A DNA stretch of 33,972 nt from Polyangiaceae bacterium (GTDB taxonomy: Bacteria; Myxococcota_A; Polyangia; Polyangiales; Polyangiaceae): NCBI GenBank assembly GCA_029261965.1, contig JAJDAH010000396.1:1-33972 (forward strand), in the 5' to 3' direction. This document shows positions 8,270-16,217 of this stretch, in pieces (the stretch's first letter is position 1; every line of letters begins with the position of its first letter). A program made the position numbers and the translations under genes. The notes under the pieces are model-generated. The model worked only from the letters and a program-made list of their open reading frames with translations, had not been told where the DNA came from and ran no database searches.

Positions 8270-9234
8270 GTTGAGTTTTTTGGGCTTCTCCGGGGCTTCT
8301 TCCGAGCGGGCTTCTTCCGAGCGGGCTTCTTCGCGGCAGGCTTGCTCGCAGGAGGTTTCGTGCGGCGGGACCGGCAGGTCACCACCAAGGTGTCCGAGGT
8401 GTTGCTCGGTGGCCTGTCGGTGAAGTCGGCGGTGAAACGGATGTCGGTGAAGCCGTTGTAGTGGAGCAACGCCTCCATCTCCGCGGGGAAGAACTGCCGA
8501 TGGGTGAGCGGCACGCTCCACGCGTCGCCGCGGCCGGGCCGGAACTCCATTTGGATGAGCATGATCTGGCGCATCAAGTCGTACTCGAAGCGCTCGGCGT
8601 AGCGGGTGATCTGGCCTGTGGTGGGGTGGCGTATCGGCGGCGCGCCGTAGCTGCGGTCCGGGTCGAACACCAAGTCCTCGCCGTGCGGCACCGAAAAATC
8701 GAACACGAAGCGGCCCCGCGGGCTCAAGTGCTCGTGCACGCGTGCGAAGAACCTCTCGATGTCGCGGCGTTCGTAGAGGTGCAGGACCGTGTTGAACGTC
8801 GCGAGCACGAGGGGGAACTTTCGTCTCAGCCGGAGTGTGCGCATGTCGCCGCGCTTCCAAGAGATGCGGCGACGCACGGAGTCGGGAAGCGATTTTGCGC
8901 GTTTGGCGAGCGCGCCGAGCATTTCGGCGGAGAGATCGACGCCGACGACCTCGACGCCGGTTTCCGCCATGGGGACGAGAATGCGTCCGTTGCCAGCGCC
9001 GTACTCCAGGATCGGCCCGCGGGTTCGTTCAGCCAAGCGAGCGTAGTAGCCGACGTCGAGCTTTCTGCTCGCGTAGGTCTTCGTGTAGTAGGCCGCGTCC
9101 GCGTAGTGGGCTCGGGTCGCGACGTCTCCTGCGGCGCCGAGCTCGCCGAGCACGAGCGGTTCACCGAGCTGAGCTCGCCCGCCTTTGACGTTGGTCACTC
9201 CGTAGACGGGCCCTTCGCGCTTGCGTTTCGCCAC
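8266..9234 (-). CDS. Class I SAM-dependent methyltransferase with basic tail
   Basis: A protein of about 322 residues with a Rossmann-type methyltransferase domain: motif I ILEYGAGNGRIL, then VVGVDLS with the acidic ribose-binding residue, a WKRGDMRTL motif, and VLATFNTVLHLYE as motif IV. A strand-rich insertion (RYAERFEYDL, MEFRPG, LTHRQFFPAEMEALL) follows, as in the methyltransferase_25 type. The substrate is not known. The last about 30 residues are a Lys/Arg/Pro/Ala tail with repeated KKPAR units, coded by 15-bp repeats, resembling histone H1-like tails. The start is uncertain. I use the GTG at 9234, before a basic KRKREG segment. The frame is open to about 9378, but that extension would translate a 9-bp tandem repeat and overlap the divergent doxX-like gene. 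Confidence 0.85.
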   Translation of the reverse strand: MAKRKREGPVYGVTNVKGGRAQLGEPLVLGELGAAGDVATRAHYADAAYYTKTYASRKLDVGYYARLAERTRGPILEYGAGNGRILVPMAETGVEVVGVDLSAEMLGALAKRAKSLPDSVRRRISWKRGDMRTLRLRRKFPLVLATFNTVLHLYERRDIERFFARVHEHLSPRGRFVFDFSVPHGEDLVFDPDRSYGAPPIRHPTTGQITRYAERFEYDLMRQIMLIQMEFRPGRGDAWSVPLTHRQFFPAEMEALLHYNGFTDIRFTADFTDRPPSNTSDTLVVTCRSRRTKPPASKPAAKKPARKKPARKKPRRSPKNST

Positions 9235-9262
9235 GGCGAGACGAGATTGGCACGAGATCTGC

Positions 9263-9298
9263 GCCTGAATCGCCCGAATCGCCTGAATCGCCTGAATC
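9263..9298. repeat. Tandem repeat, 4 copies of 9 bp
   Basis: Four head-to-tail copies of GCCTGAATC at 9263, 9272, 9281 and 9290; the second copy has C for T at its fourth base. The array lies in the 112-bp gap between the divergent methyltransferase and DoxX genes, where promoters for both are expected. Because the period is nine, it keeps the reading frame and could also lie within an extended methyltransferase N-terminus (IQA/IRA repeats). Confidence 0.85.
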
Positions 9299-9346
9299 TT
9301 GGCTCCAACGCGAGGGAGCGAGAACAATGCGGGCGGAGGCTCCTCG

Positions 9347-9766
9347 ATGACCAGCTTACTCAAGAAGCTCAACGCCACTTCTCCCCTGAGCGCCGATCTC
9401 GGCTTGTTGATCGTGCGGCTGTGGTTCGGCGCCGTGCTCGCCGCATCCCATGGCTACGGCAAGGTCATGAACATCTCGGGCTTCAGCGAAAACGTCGCGA
9501 AGTTGGGCTTCCCTGTGCCCATTTTTTTCGGCTCCGCCGCCGCTCTGAGTGAGTTCTTGGGGGGAATTCTCGTCGCGGTCGGGTTCATGGCGCGACCCGC
9601 TGCCGGCGCAGTGCTGGGCACCATGTTCGTCGCCGCTTTTATCGTGCATGCCGACGATCCTTTCGGGAAGAAGGAGTTCGCGCTGTCCTACGCCGCGGCC
9701 GCGTTGGCCATCCTCGTCGCGGGCCCCGGCCGCTTCAGCATCGACGCACGAATGGGAAGGCGCTAA
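9347..9766 (+). CDS. DoxX family membrane protein
   Basis: A 139-residue inner-membrane protein with four predicted helices: LGLLIVRLWFGAVLAASHGYGK, IFFGSAAALSEFLGGILVAVGFM, AAGAVLGTMFVAAFIVHADD and ALSYAAAALAILVAGPGRFSID. The R-x-x-x-G-x(6)-HGxGK motif in helix 1 and the E-F-x-G-G motif in helix 2 are typical of the DoxX/DoxD family. That family includes quinone-linked and redox-stress membrane proteins; the function here is not established. The start is the ATG at 9347, preceded by GGAGG at 9335-9339 with a good seven-base gap. The next gene starts 20 bases downstream, so this is probably the first gene of a three-gene rightward operon with two radical SAM enzymes. Confidence 0.9.
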   Translation: MTSLLKKLNATSPLSADLGLLIVRLWFGAVLAASHGYGKVMNISGFSENVAKLGFPVPIFFGSAAALSEFLGGILVAVGFMARPAAGAVLGTMFVAAFIVHADDPFGKKEFALSYAAAALAILVAGPGRFSIDARMGRR

Positions 9767-9785
9767 CCCTCACTACCGAGAGCGC

Positions 9786-11159
9786 ATGGATTCGGCTTCC
9801 CACATCGGCGATCGCGGGCCGTTCAAGAAGACGAACCGGTCGGCATTCGAGAACTTTCTGCGCGCCAAGTACGAGATGTACACCGGCGCGGTTCGCGTCG
9901 CCTCCTATCCGTACTTCTTGACGCTCGAGGCGAGCGACGTCTGTCAGTTGCGTTGCCCGACCTGCGTCACCGGCATCGAAAACGAGGTCCGCCGAAAGAA
10001 GAGCGGGGCGCTGTTCGTTCTGCGCAGCAATCGAACGAAGCTCTCGACCGACCTCTACGACCGCCTGCTGAGCGAGATGGGGGACTATCTCTTCCTGTTG
10101 CTGTTCTACAACTTCGGCGAGCCGCTTCTGAACTCGCAGCTGCCGCGACTGGTCGCGCGGGCCCACGCCCTCGGCATCGAAACCGACATCAACACCAACC
10201 TCTCGCTGCGATTGAGCGACCAGTACATCGAGGACTTGCTCGCCTCCGGGGTCGACTACATCCAGGCGTCGATCGACGGGTTCACCCAAGGGAGCTACGA
10301 GACGCACCGGGTCGGTGGAAACATCGAGCTGGTGAAGGAGAACCTGGGCCGCCTCGTGGAGGCCCGCGACCGCATGGGGCTCGACACGAGCATTGGCTAC
10401 AACATGCTCGTGTTCAGCTTCAACGAGCACGAGGTCGACGACGCGCGTGTCTTCGCCGAAGAGCTCGGCATCAAGTTCAACACTCGCGACGCCTTCACCC
10501 ACAACCCGGACTGGCTGCCGAGCTACCGAAAAAACGAGCCCTCGAAGCCCGCGCCGGATCTCATCACCATGCCGCCAGAAATGAACGGCGTGCTCGTGAC
10601 GGGGGAAACGACGTATCGAGAGGGGGAGACGAACCAACAGTGGTCCCCGCTTCCGCCGGCCGATCCCGCTCAGCCGCCCCGCTGCTCGTGGCACTACGGC
10701 TACTCGGCGATATCCGCCGGCGGATCGGTCGCGCCGTGCTGCGGGCTGCCCACGGAGCAGCACGACTTCGGGAAGGTCGATTCGCGCGCGACCTTTGCCG
10801 ACGTCTGGAACAACGAGCTCTACCAAAAGTCGCGCGCCGACTTTGCCGGGCGACAGGCCGAAGTACCCGACCGCTCGCCCACGGTCTGCGGCAAATGCCC
10901 GCTGTCGCCGTTCATGTATCACCTGTACTCGCTGCATGACTTCAAGGTCATCGCGCAGTTCGACCGCGCCATCGGCGAAGCCGCGCCAGAGCTCGATCAC
11001 GCTTTCGATCTGCTCTGTCAGGCGCGCTACGGCATCCCGAAGAGCAACATCGTTCCGGAAGGCACCCGGTGGGCGCCAACGCAAATGCTCGAGCACCAAG
11101 ACGCCGAGCGAACTCGAGCCTTCGTCGACTTCTACGAGAAGAGCGTCCTGCCGGCGTAG
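9786..11159 (+). CDS. Radical SAM enzyme with SPASM-like C-terminus, copy 1
   Basis: A 457-residue radical SAM protein. The CxxxCxxC cluster motif is Cys53-Cys57-Cys60 (CQLRCPTC) and binds the 4Fe-4S cluster that cleaves SAM. FYNFGEPLLN takes the place of the usual GGEP motif. The C-terminal part has further Cys residues (CSWHYGYS, VAPCCG, VCGKC), consistent with one auxiliary Fe-S cluster of the SPASM/twitch kind. Before the cluster is a segment, AFENFLRAKYEMYTGA, that is almost identical in the next gene. No precursor peptide gene is visible nearby, so there is no evidence for a RiPP role; other uses of the family (cofactor, sugar or protein modification) are equally possible. The ATG at 9786 follows a CCGAGAG site. 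The stop is 12 bases before the next start. Confidence 0.9.
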   Translation: MDSASHIGDRGPFKKTNRSAFENFLRAKYEMYTGAVRVASYPYFLTLEASDVCQLRCPTCVTGIENEVRRKKSGALFVLRSNRTKLSTDLYDRLLSEMGDYLFLLLFYNFGEPLLNSQLPRLVARAHALGIETDINTNLSLRLSDQYIEDLLASGVDYIQASIDGFTQGSYETHRVGGNIELVKENLGRLVEARDRMGLDTSIGYNMLVFSFNEHEVDDARVFAEELGIKFNTRDAFTHNPDWLPSYRKNEPSKPAPDLITMPPEMNGVLVTGETTYREGETNQQWSPLPPADPAQPPRCSWHYGYSAISAGGSVAPCCGLPTEQHDFGKVDSRATFADVWNNELYQKSRADFAGRQAEVPDRSPTVCGKCPLSPFMYHLYSLHDFKVIAQFDRAIGEAAPELDHAFDLLCQARYGIPKSNIVPEGTRWAPTQMLEHQDAERTRAFVDFYEKSVLPA

Positions 11160-11171
11160 GTGAGCCCCCGC

Positions 11172-12482
11172 ATGTCGACTTCACCGTTCCGGAAACGCAA
11201 CCCCTCGGCCTTCTCGAATTTTTTGCGCGCCAAATACAACATGTACACCGGCGCCGCCCGCGTCGATTCGTATCCCTACTACCTGTGCGTGGACCCGTCG
11301 GACATCTGCCAGCTCCGTTGCCCGACCTGCCCCACCGGCGTCGAAAACGAGAGCCGACGCCAAAAGGAATCGCCGCTACAGGTCTACCGTGACGACCGAC
11401 AGAAAATGTCGCCCGCGCTCTTCGACGCGTTGCTCGACGAAGTCGGCGAGTACGTCTTCTTGATGATGCTCTACAACTTCGGCGAGCCGTTGTTGAACGC
11501 GCACCTGCCCAGCTTCATCCGAAAAGCATCCGATCTCGACATCGAAACCGAGGTTCACACCAACCTCTCGCTCAAAGTCTCCGACGAGCGCGTCGACCAA
11601 CTGCTCGACTCGGGGCTCGACCGACTCGAGGTGTCCGCCGACGGCTTCAGCCAAGGGGCCTACGAAGTCCACCGCGTTGGCGGCAACGTCGCGCTGGTGA
11701 AACAAAACCTCGAGCGGCTCGCCGCGGCCAAAGAGCGCCTCGGATCCGCGACGCGCATCACCTACAAGCTGCTCGTCTTTTCCCACAACGAGCACGAGGT
11801 CGACGCCGCAAGGGCGTATTGCGAACGCATCGGCATCGAGTTTTCGTCGCCCGACGGCATCGCCCGCGACGAAAGCTGGGTCCCCGCTCGCCGCCGCGGC
11901 GAGAAACCCGTCGATCCCAGGGCCGACCCCGAAGAGCTCGAACGAACGCTCGCCACGTGGGACCAGGCAGGCCGCAAGGACTACTTCCTCGAAGCCGATC
12001 TTCGACCGACGTGGGGTCTGCCGCCCCTCGGCTCGCCCTTCCCCGCGGCCTGCGGGTGGCACTACGGCTATTCCGTCATCACCGCGGGCGGATGCGTGAC
12101 GCCCTGCTGCGGCACGGCCAAGCAAGTCGACGACTTCGGCACCGTCAGCCCAGGCACCACCTCCTTCGCCGACGTCTGGAACGGCCCCTACTACCAAAAA
12201 GCCCGGGCCACCTTCGGTGGCCGGGCCCCAGCCGAGCTCCAAGGCGTCGATACTGTTTGCGAGCGCTGCTACTTCCCGAAGTTCTTGCAACACCTCTACT
12301 CGAGCCACGACCAACGCGTCGCGGATGCTTTCCGCCTCGCCCTCACCCAGCCCGGCTTCGCCGAGTCCGCCCCCGCTCTGGAGAATGCGTTCGCTCTTCT
12401 GCCCGCCAACTCACCCGAGGCCGACGTCGAGCCCTTCGTCGAGATCGTCCGCGCAAGCCTGAACCCCGCGGAAAAAGGCTGA
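11172..12482 (+). CDS. Radical SAM enzyme with SPASM-like C-terminus, copy 2
   Basis: A 436-residue paralogue of the preceding gene, collinear over the whole length. The cluster motif is Cys46-Cys50-Cys53 (CQLRCPTC), preceded by AFSNFLRAKYNMYTGA. It shares LYNFGEPLLN, the DGFSQGAYEVHRVGGN region and the C-terminal CGWHYGYS, VTPCCG and VCERC Cys groups. There is an extra Cys just upstream (YYLCVD) and in GGCVTPCC. The pair clearly arose by tandem duplication, but the two have diverged, which suggests different substrates or a heteromeric pair. The ATG at 11172 has a GGTGA site about eight bases upstream; a GTG at 11160, immediately after the previous stop, is the alternative start. The close spacing implies translational coupling. 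The substrate is not known. Confidence 0.9.
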   Translation: MSTSPFRKRNPSAFSNFLRAKYNMYTGAARVDSYPYYLCVDPSDICQLRCPTCPTGVENESRRQKESPLQVYRDDRQKMSPALFDALLDEVGEYVFLMMLYNFGEPLLNAHLPSFIRKASDLDIETEVHTNLSLKVSDERVDQLLDSGLDRLEVSADGFSQGAYEVHRVGGNVALVKQNLERLAAAKERLGSATRITYKLLVFSHNEHEVDAARAYCERIGIEFSSPDGIARDESWVPARRRGEKPVDPRADPEELERTLATWDQAGRKDYFLEADLRPTWGLPPLGSPFPAACGWHYGYSVITAGGCVTPCCGTAKQVDDFGTVSPGTTSFADVWNGPYYQKARATFGGRAPAELQGVDTVCERCYFPKFLQHLYSSHDQRVADAFRLALTQPGFAESAPALENAFALLPANSPEADVEPFVEIVRASLNPAEKG

Positions 12483-12486
12483 GCGA

Positions 12487-13806
12487 CTAGCCGCGCACCG
12501 TCGGATCGCGCACGCCGCTCAGTTTCCCCCGCACGTCGACCTGCCAACACCGGAGCGTTCCGTCATCCAAAACGGCGCAACCGCCATCCGTCTCGACGTC
12601 GAAATCCACCACGGTACCCAGGCCCGGCACGGGCTCGAGCTTCGCTCCCTCGTCGGTCGACCGACACCGAAAAACGCCGTGCTCGAACAGTGCGCACGCG
12701 ACGTGGATCGTCGCCTCGATCCGCCGAGCCCCGCGCCACTGTTCCGCCGGCTCGCTGGTCGGCGCCCGAACTTTGCTCACCGGCGGCATGCTCGCATCCG
12801 GACGAAACGATCGCCCCGTGACCTCGACCGTCGACCCGTCGGCGAGCCGCACCACACAAATCGAGCTCCCACTTTCGACCACCGACACCACATCTCGAAG
12901 CTTGGGCACTGCCCGTGCGATGGACCCGCACTGACTGTTGCGGCAAAGCTCCTCGATGACCACGACGCCGCCGCGTTTCGTCCGGCCGCAACGCATGTGG
13001 GCCAGCGCGGCAAGCCCGCGCGCTCCCCGAAGCGCGCTGGGTTTTTCACGAATCACCTCGTGACTGCGCCAGCCGGGCATCCAAAGACTCGGGTGGTGAC
13101 CCGGCGGCGTGTTGTCGTAAAAAATCTTCCGCCCGACCTGTCCCCAGCAAAGCACCCGCCCGTCTTCGAGCAACGCGCACACTTGGCTCTCGCGACCCAC
13201 CACGTCCCGTATGCCGCTCAGCCCCGCAATCTTCCGGTACGTCCGCCCCTCTGCCGTGGACTTCTCGCACCACACCTCGTCCGCGGCCCTCACACAATCC
13301 GTGTCCGACACCAGCGCCGTCGCAGGGGGAATGCCCTCGACCACCTCCGCCACGAACCCGCGTCGCTCCGCCCAACACCAAACCGCACCGCCGTCGCCAA
13401 GCGCACACCAAGCAATCTCGGATCGTCGAACGCTCGTGACGCCCGCCGGCCCATCCACCCGAAAGGCCCCAGGACGGCGTCCGTTCCAGCACCAAACCTG
13501 TCCACCACGGGTACGCGCGCAGCCCTGCGACTTCGACTTCACCGTCACACCCACCACGTCCCGAACGCCGGTCGACACGCGCGCCGCCCGCGAGTCCGCG
13601 CCCGCGTCATCATCCGCGCCCGCCCCCCCATCCGCTCCCCCGTCATGCCGATGGACCGGCGCAGCAGTCTCCACGGCCGGCAGCCGCGAGGATGAAGCAG
13701 GTGCCACCGCCACTGGCCCACCACCACACGCCGCCAAGACCCCCGTCGCCCCAACGGCCGCGCCGATCATCAACCCAACCGCGTCTCTACCCTTCACGCG
13801 GCTCAC
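12487..13806 (-). CDS. RCC1-like repeat lipoprotein
   Basis: A 439-residue predicted lipoprotein. The signal VGLMIGAAVGATGVLAAC ends with a good lipobox (LAAC, about Cys27), followed by a Pro/Ala/Asp-rich linker to about residue 85. The body holds degenerate RCC1-type blades, each with the pattern V..S..GCAR...GQVWCWN, AWCALGDGGAVWCWA, VCALLEDGRVLCWG, ICVVRLADGSTVEV, ACALFEHGVFRC and GCAVLDDGTLRCW. Paired Cys residues in each blade are typical of the secreted myxobacterial version. The fold is a beta-propeller; its partner is unknown. The start is the GTG at 13806, or the in-frame GTG at 13797. It is convergent with the radical SAM pair, with only four bases between the stop codons. A second protein of the type is at 22725-24038. 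Confidence 0.85.
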   Translation of the reverse strand: MSRVKGRDAVGLMIGAAVGATGVLAACGGGPVAVAPASSSRLPAVETAAPVHRHDGGADGGAGADDDAGADSRAARVSTGVRDVVGVTVKSKSQGCARTRGGQVWCWNGRRPGAFRVDGPAGVTSVRRSEIAWCALGDGGAVWCWAERRGFVAEVVEGIPPATALVSDTDCVRAADEVWCEKSTAEGRTYRKIAGLSGIRDVVGRESQVCALLEDGRVLCWGQVGRKIFYDNTPPGHHPSLWMPGWRSHEVIREKPSALRGARGLAALAHMRCGRTKRGGVVVIEELCRNSQCGSIARAVPKLRDVVSVVESGSSICVVRLADGSTVEVTGRSFRPDASMPPVSKVRAPTSEPAEQWRGARRIEATIHVACALFEHGVFRCRSTDEGAKLEPVPGLGTVVDFDVETDGGCAVLDDGTLRCWQVDVRGKLSGVRDPTVRG

Positions 13807-13919
13807 TCATGCGGCTTGCTCACGCGCCCTGCTCACTACGTCAAGCTACGCGCCCGAACCTCAGACAACCACCAAGAAATTCGTAGGACCCACCCCCAAC
13901 CGTCGCCTACGGTTGCCGC

Positions 13920-14558
13920 ATGCGCCGCCCGTTCGTGCTCCTTCTCTTCGCGCTCCCGCTCGCGCCCTTCACCACGGCATGCACCTCTCCGCCGCCGCTC
14001 CAACCCGAAACCCCACCGCCGCCGGCCCCGGCGACCACCGCCGCGCCGGTGACACACGAAGTCTCACCGCCCCCCGCGGAATCCACGCCGGCGCCACCGC
14101 CCCCCGAAACCGCGACCCCACCAAAACCTGCCGGCCTGCCCGCGAACATGCCTGCGTGGTGCAAAGCTCAATGCGAGCGCAACGGCAAGGTCTGCGCTGA
14201 AATCGACGTCGCGGGTTGCACCACCAACTGCACGACCGCCTTCGGCGGCGTCGCTGACTTCTGTCCCGGCCGGGTCGCCACGTTCGCCCAGTGCGTCGAA
14301 AAAAATGAAATGCGCTGCAAAGCCGGCGCGAAGCTTCGCCCAGAAGGTTGCAAAGAAGAATCCTTTCAGGTCGCCGGCTGCATCATGCTCGCCGCCATGA
14401 AACCCGAGGAGCGTTGCAAGTCCCGCTGCGACGAGTACGGCCAGTGCGACATCATCGACGGCGCCTGCACCGCCACGCCCGCGGGCTGCGAAAAAGTCGC
14501 GCGGTGCCAAGGCGGAAAATGCACCATCGCCGACAACATGTGCCAGCCCAAGAAGTGA
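13920..14558 (+). CDS. Pro-rich, Cys-rich lipoprotein of unknown function
   Basis: A 212-residue predicted lipoprotein not assigned to a known family. The signal is MRRPFVLLLFALPLAPFTTAC, with Cys21 as the lipidation site. Residues 22-78 are a Pro/Ala/Thr linker rich in PPP. The C-terminal 130 residues contain about 17 Cys in spaced pairs (WCKAQCERNGKVC, GCTTNCTTAFGG, RCKSRCDEYGQC, CIADN-like ends), suggesting a small disulfide-rich domain with an internal repeat: the CKAQCERNGKVC and CKSRCDEYGQC segments align. The likely location is the outer-membrane surface or periplasm. The start ATG is the first codon with a positively charged N-terminus. It is divergent from the RCC1-like gene and convergent with the kinase gene. 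No function can be given. Confidence 0.75.
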   Translation: MRRPFVLLLFALPLAPFTTACTSPPPLQPETPPPPAPATTAAPVTHEVSPPPAESTPAPPPPETATPPKPAGLPANMPAWCKAQCERNGKVCAEIDVAGCTTNCTTAFGGVADFCPGRVATFAQCVEKNEMRCKAGAKLRPEGCKEESFQVAGCIMLAAMKPEERCKSRCDEYGQCDIIDGACTATPAGCEKVARCQGGKCTIADNMCQPKK

Positions 14559-14645
14559 CTCGCTCGCACGCGACATCGTCCCAAGCCCCGTGCCACTCGT
14601 TCGAGGGACAACCGCAGAAGAAACGCGCACGCCTACGACGGCATC

Positions 14646-16217
14646 TCAGAACGGCGGATTGACGACGAGGCCGCCCTTTTTGGGTGCGGGTGCGGGCGGC
14701 GGCTCTTTTTCTGGCGCTGTGACGGCCGGCGGTGCCTTCGGATCGGGCTTCTTTTCCGGGGGTTTGGCTACGGGGCGCGCAGCGGGGCGCGGCGGCTTTT
14801 TTGCGACGGCGGCGGGCGCCTTCGCGGGTGGCGACTTTTGTGGCGCTCCGGCGTCCGGTGTTTGCTCCGCCGCCGGTGCCGCCGCTGGCGCCGCTGCTGG
14901 TGAGGGAGCAGCTGGTTTCGGCTCCGACTTGGTGTCGACTTCCGGCGGGGGCTCGACCGCCGCGGCCGGCGCCGAAGACTTTTCGGCTTCCGCGCTTGCC
15001 GTCGTCGCGTCGTTGAACCAAGTCCGCCAACCGATCGCCGCGAAGATGACGACGGCGATCGCCCCGACGGTGAGGTACGTGCGCCGGCGCCCCCCGCTGG
15101 TGTCGATGGTGACCGAGTGGGGGCCCGCGGTGTCGGGAGCACGCCTGGCACTCGGCGTCACCTGTCGCTCAGTTTCGTCGTGCGGACCGGCGTCATGGGG
15201 GCCGGCGTCGTGGCGGCCAGCGTCATTCGATGAAATGACGACTCGCTCGCCGTCCTCGGAACTGAACGACGCGGCTTTGGGCGCATCGAAATCCGGCGCC
15301 TCCACCTCGGTGAACGCTTGGAGCGCCGTCTTCACCTCCCGAAGGTCCGTCGGCCGGTCCTCGCGCTCGCGTTCGAGCATGCTCTTGGTGAGCGCCGCCA
15401 TGGCCTCCGGAATGCCGGGATCGAGCGCCTCGAGCGGCGTGATCGCGTCGTTCATCAATCGCTTCAGCACTTGGCCGAGCGAGTCACCCTCCACCGGGCG
15501 GCGACCGCTGAGCGCCTCGTACAGCATGACTCCGATCGCCCAGACGTCGGCGCGGTGGTCGATGTCTTTCTCGCCGAAACCCTGTTCTGGCGACATGTAA
15601 CAAGGCGTGCCGATGGTCGCCCCCGTCCCGGTGAGCGTGCCTTGGTCGTCCTCGCTCGCGAGCTTCGCGATGCCGAAGTCCAGCACCTTGACGAGCCGGT
15701 TGCCGTGCTTGTCCTTGGCGAGGAAAACGTTGTCCGGTTTGAGATCCCGGTGAACGACACCATGCGCATGCGCCGTGCCGACGGCGGAGACTACCGGAAG
15801 CATGAGTGCCGCCGTCTCTTCGACGGAGAGCGGACCCTCTCGCGCCAAAAACTGGCCCATGGTTTCCCCCTCCAGCAAGTCCATCACCATGACCGGCACG
15901 CCTTCTTCGGCGTCGAAGACATCGTGAACCCCGACCACGTTGGGGTGCTCCACAGCGGCGGCCGCGCGGGCCTCGCGCATGAATCGGCGGTGCGCGTCCG
16001 GGCGGATCTGCAGGTGCGCGCCCAGGAACTTCAGCGCGACCGAGCGACGGGTGACCGAGTGCGTCGCCGACCAGACGCTCCCCATTCCGCCCTCACCCAG
16101 GTGGCGATCCAACCGGTACCGCCCCGCGATGAGCGCTCCGGTTTCGAGTTGGAGACCCACTTCAGCGCGAACGATCGCACTCTTTCTACCGGTCACCAAG
16201 GAGACGGCGTCGACCAC
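14646..16217 (-). CDS. Hanks-type Ser/Thr protein kinase, membrane anchored
   Basis: A 523-residue transmembrane kinase. The kinase domain covers about 34-290 and looks active: Gly loop GEGGMGSVW (41-49), Lys63 in VALKFL, Glu82 of helix C, catalytic HRDLKPDN (156-163), DFG at 180-182 and an APE-equivalent SPEQ. A linker with repeated DAGPHDAG follows. One transmembrane helix (about 383-399, TVGAIAVVIFAAIGW) comes next, then a Pro/Ala/Lys-rich outside segment with no recognisable sensor domain. This architecture is common in myxobacteria. The GTG at 16217 is taken as start. It is only two bases beyond where the upstream AAA+ gene would end if its frameshift were repaired, so coupled expression is likely. 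An internal GTG near 16160 (AEVGLQLETG) is a possible alternative. Confidence 0.93.
   Translation of the reverse strand: MVDAVSLVTGRKSAIVRAEVGLQLETGALIAGRYRLDRHLGEGGMGSVWSATHSVTRRSVALKFLGAHLQIRPDAHRRFMREARAAAAVEHPNVVGVHDVFDAEEGVPVMVMDLLEGETMGQFLAREGPLSVEETAALMLPVVSAVGTAHAHGVVHRDLKPDNVFLAKDKHGNRLVKVLDFGIAKLASEDDQGTLTGTGATIGTPCYMSPEQGFGEKDIDHRADVWAIGVMLYEALSGRRPVEGDSLGQVLKRLMNDAITPLEALDPGIPEAMAALTKSMLEREREDRPTDLREVKTALQAFTEVEAPDFDAPKAASFSSEDGERVVISSNDAGRHDAGPHDAGPHDETERQVTPSARRAPDTAGPHSVTIDTSGGRRRTYLTVGAIAVVIFAAIGWRTWFNDATTASAEAEKSSAPAAAVEPPPEVDTKSEPKPAAPSPAAAPAAAPAAEQTPDAGAPQKSPPAKAPAAVAKKPPRPAARPVAKPPEKKPDPKAPPAVTAPEKEPPPAPAPKKGGLVVNPPF

Noticed and set aside
9786-12482. RiPP biosynthetic cluster
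   Set aside because: Radical SAM enzymes with SPASM-like ends are present, but no precursor peptide, protease or exporter gene is visible in or around the operon.
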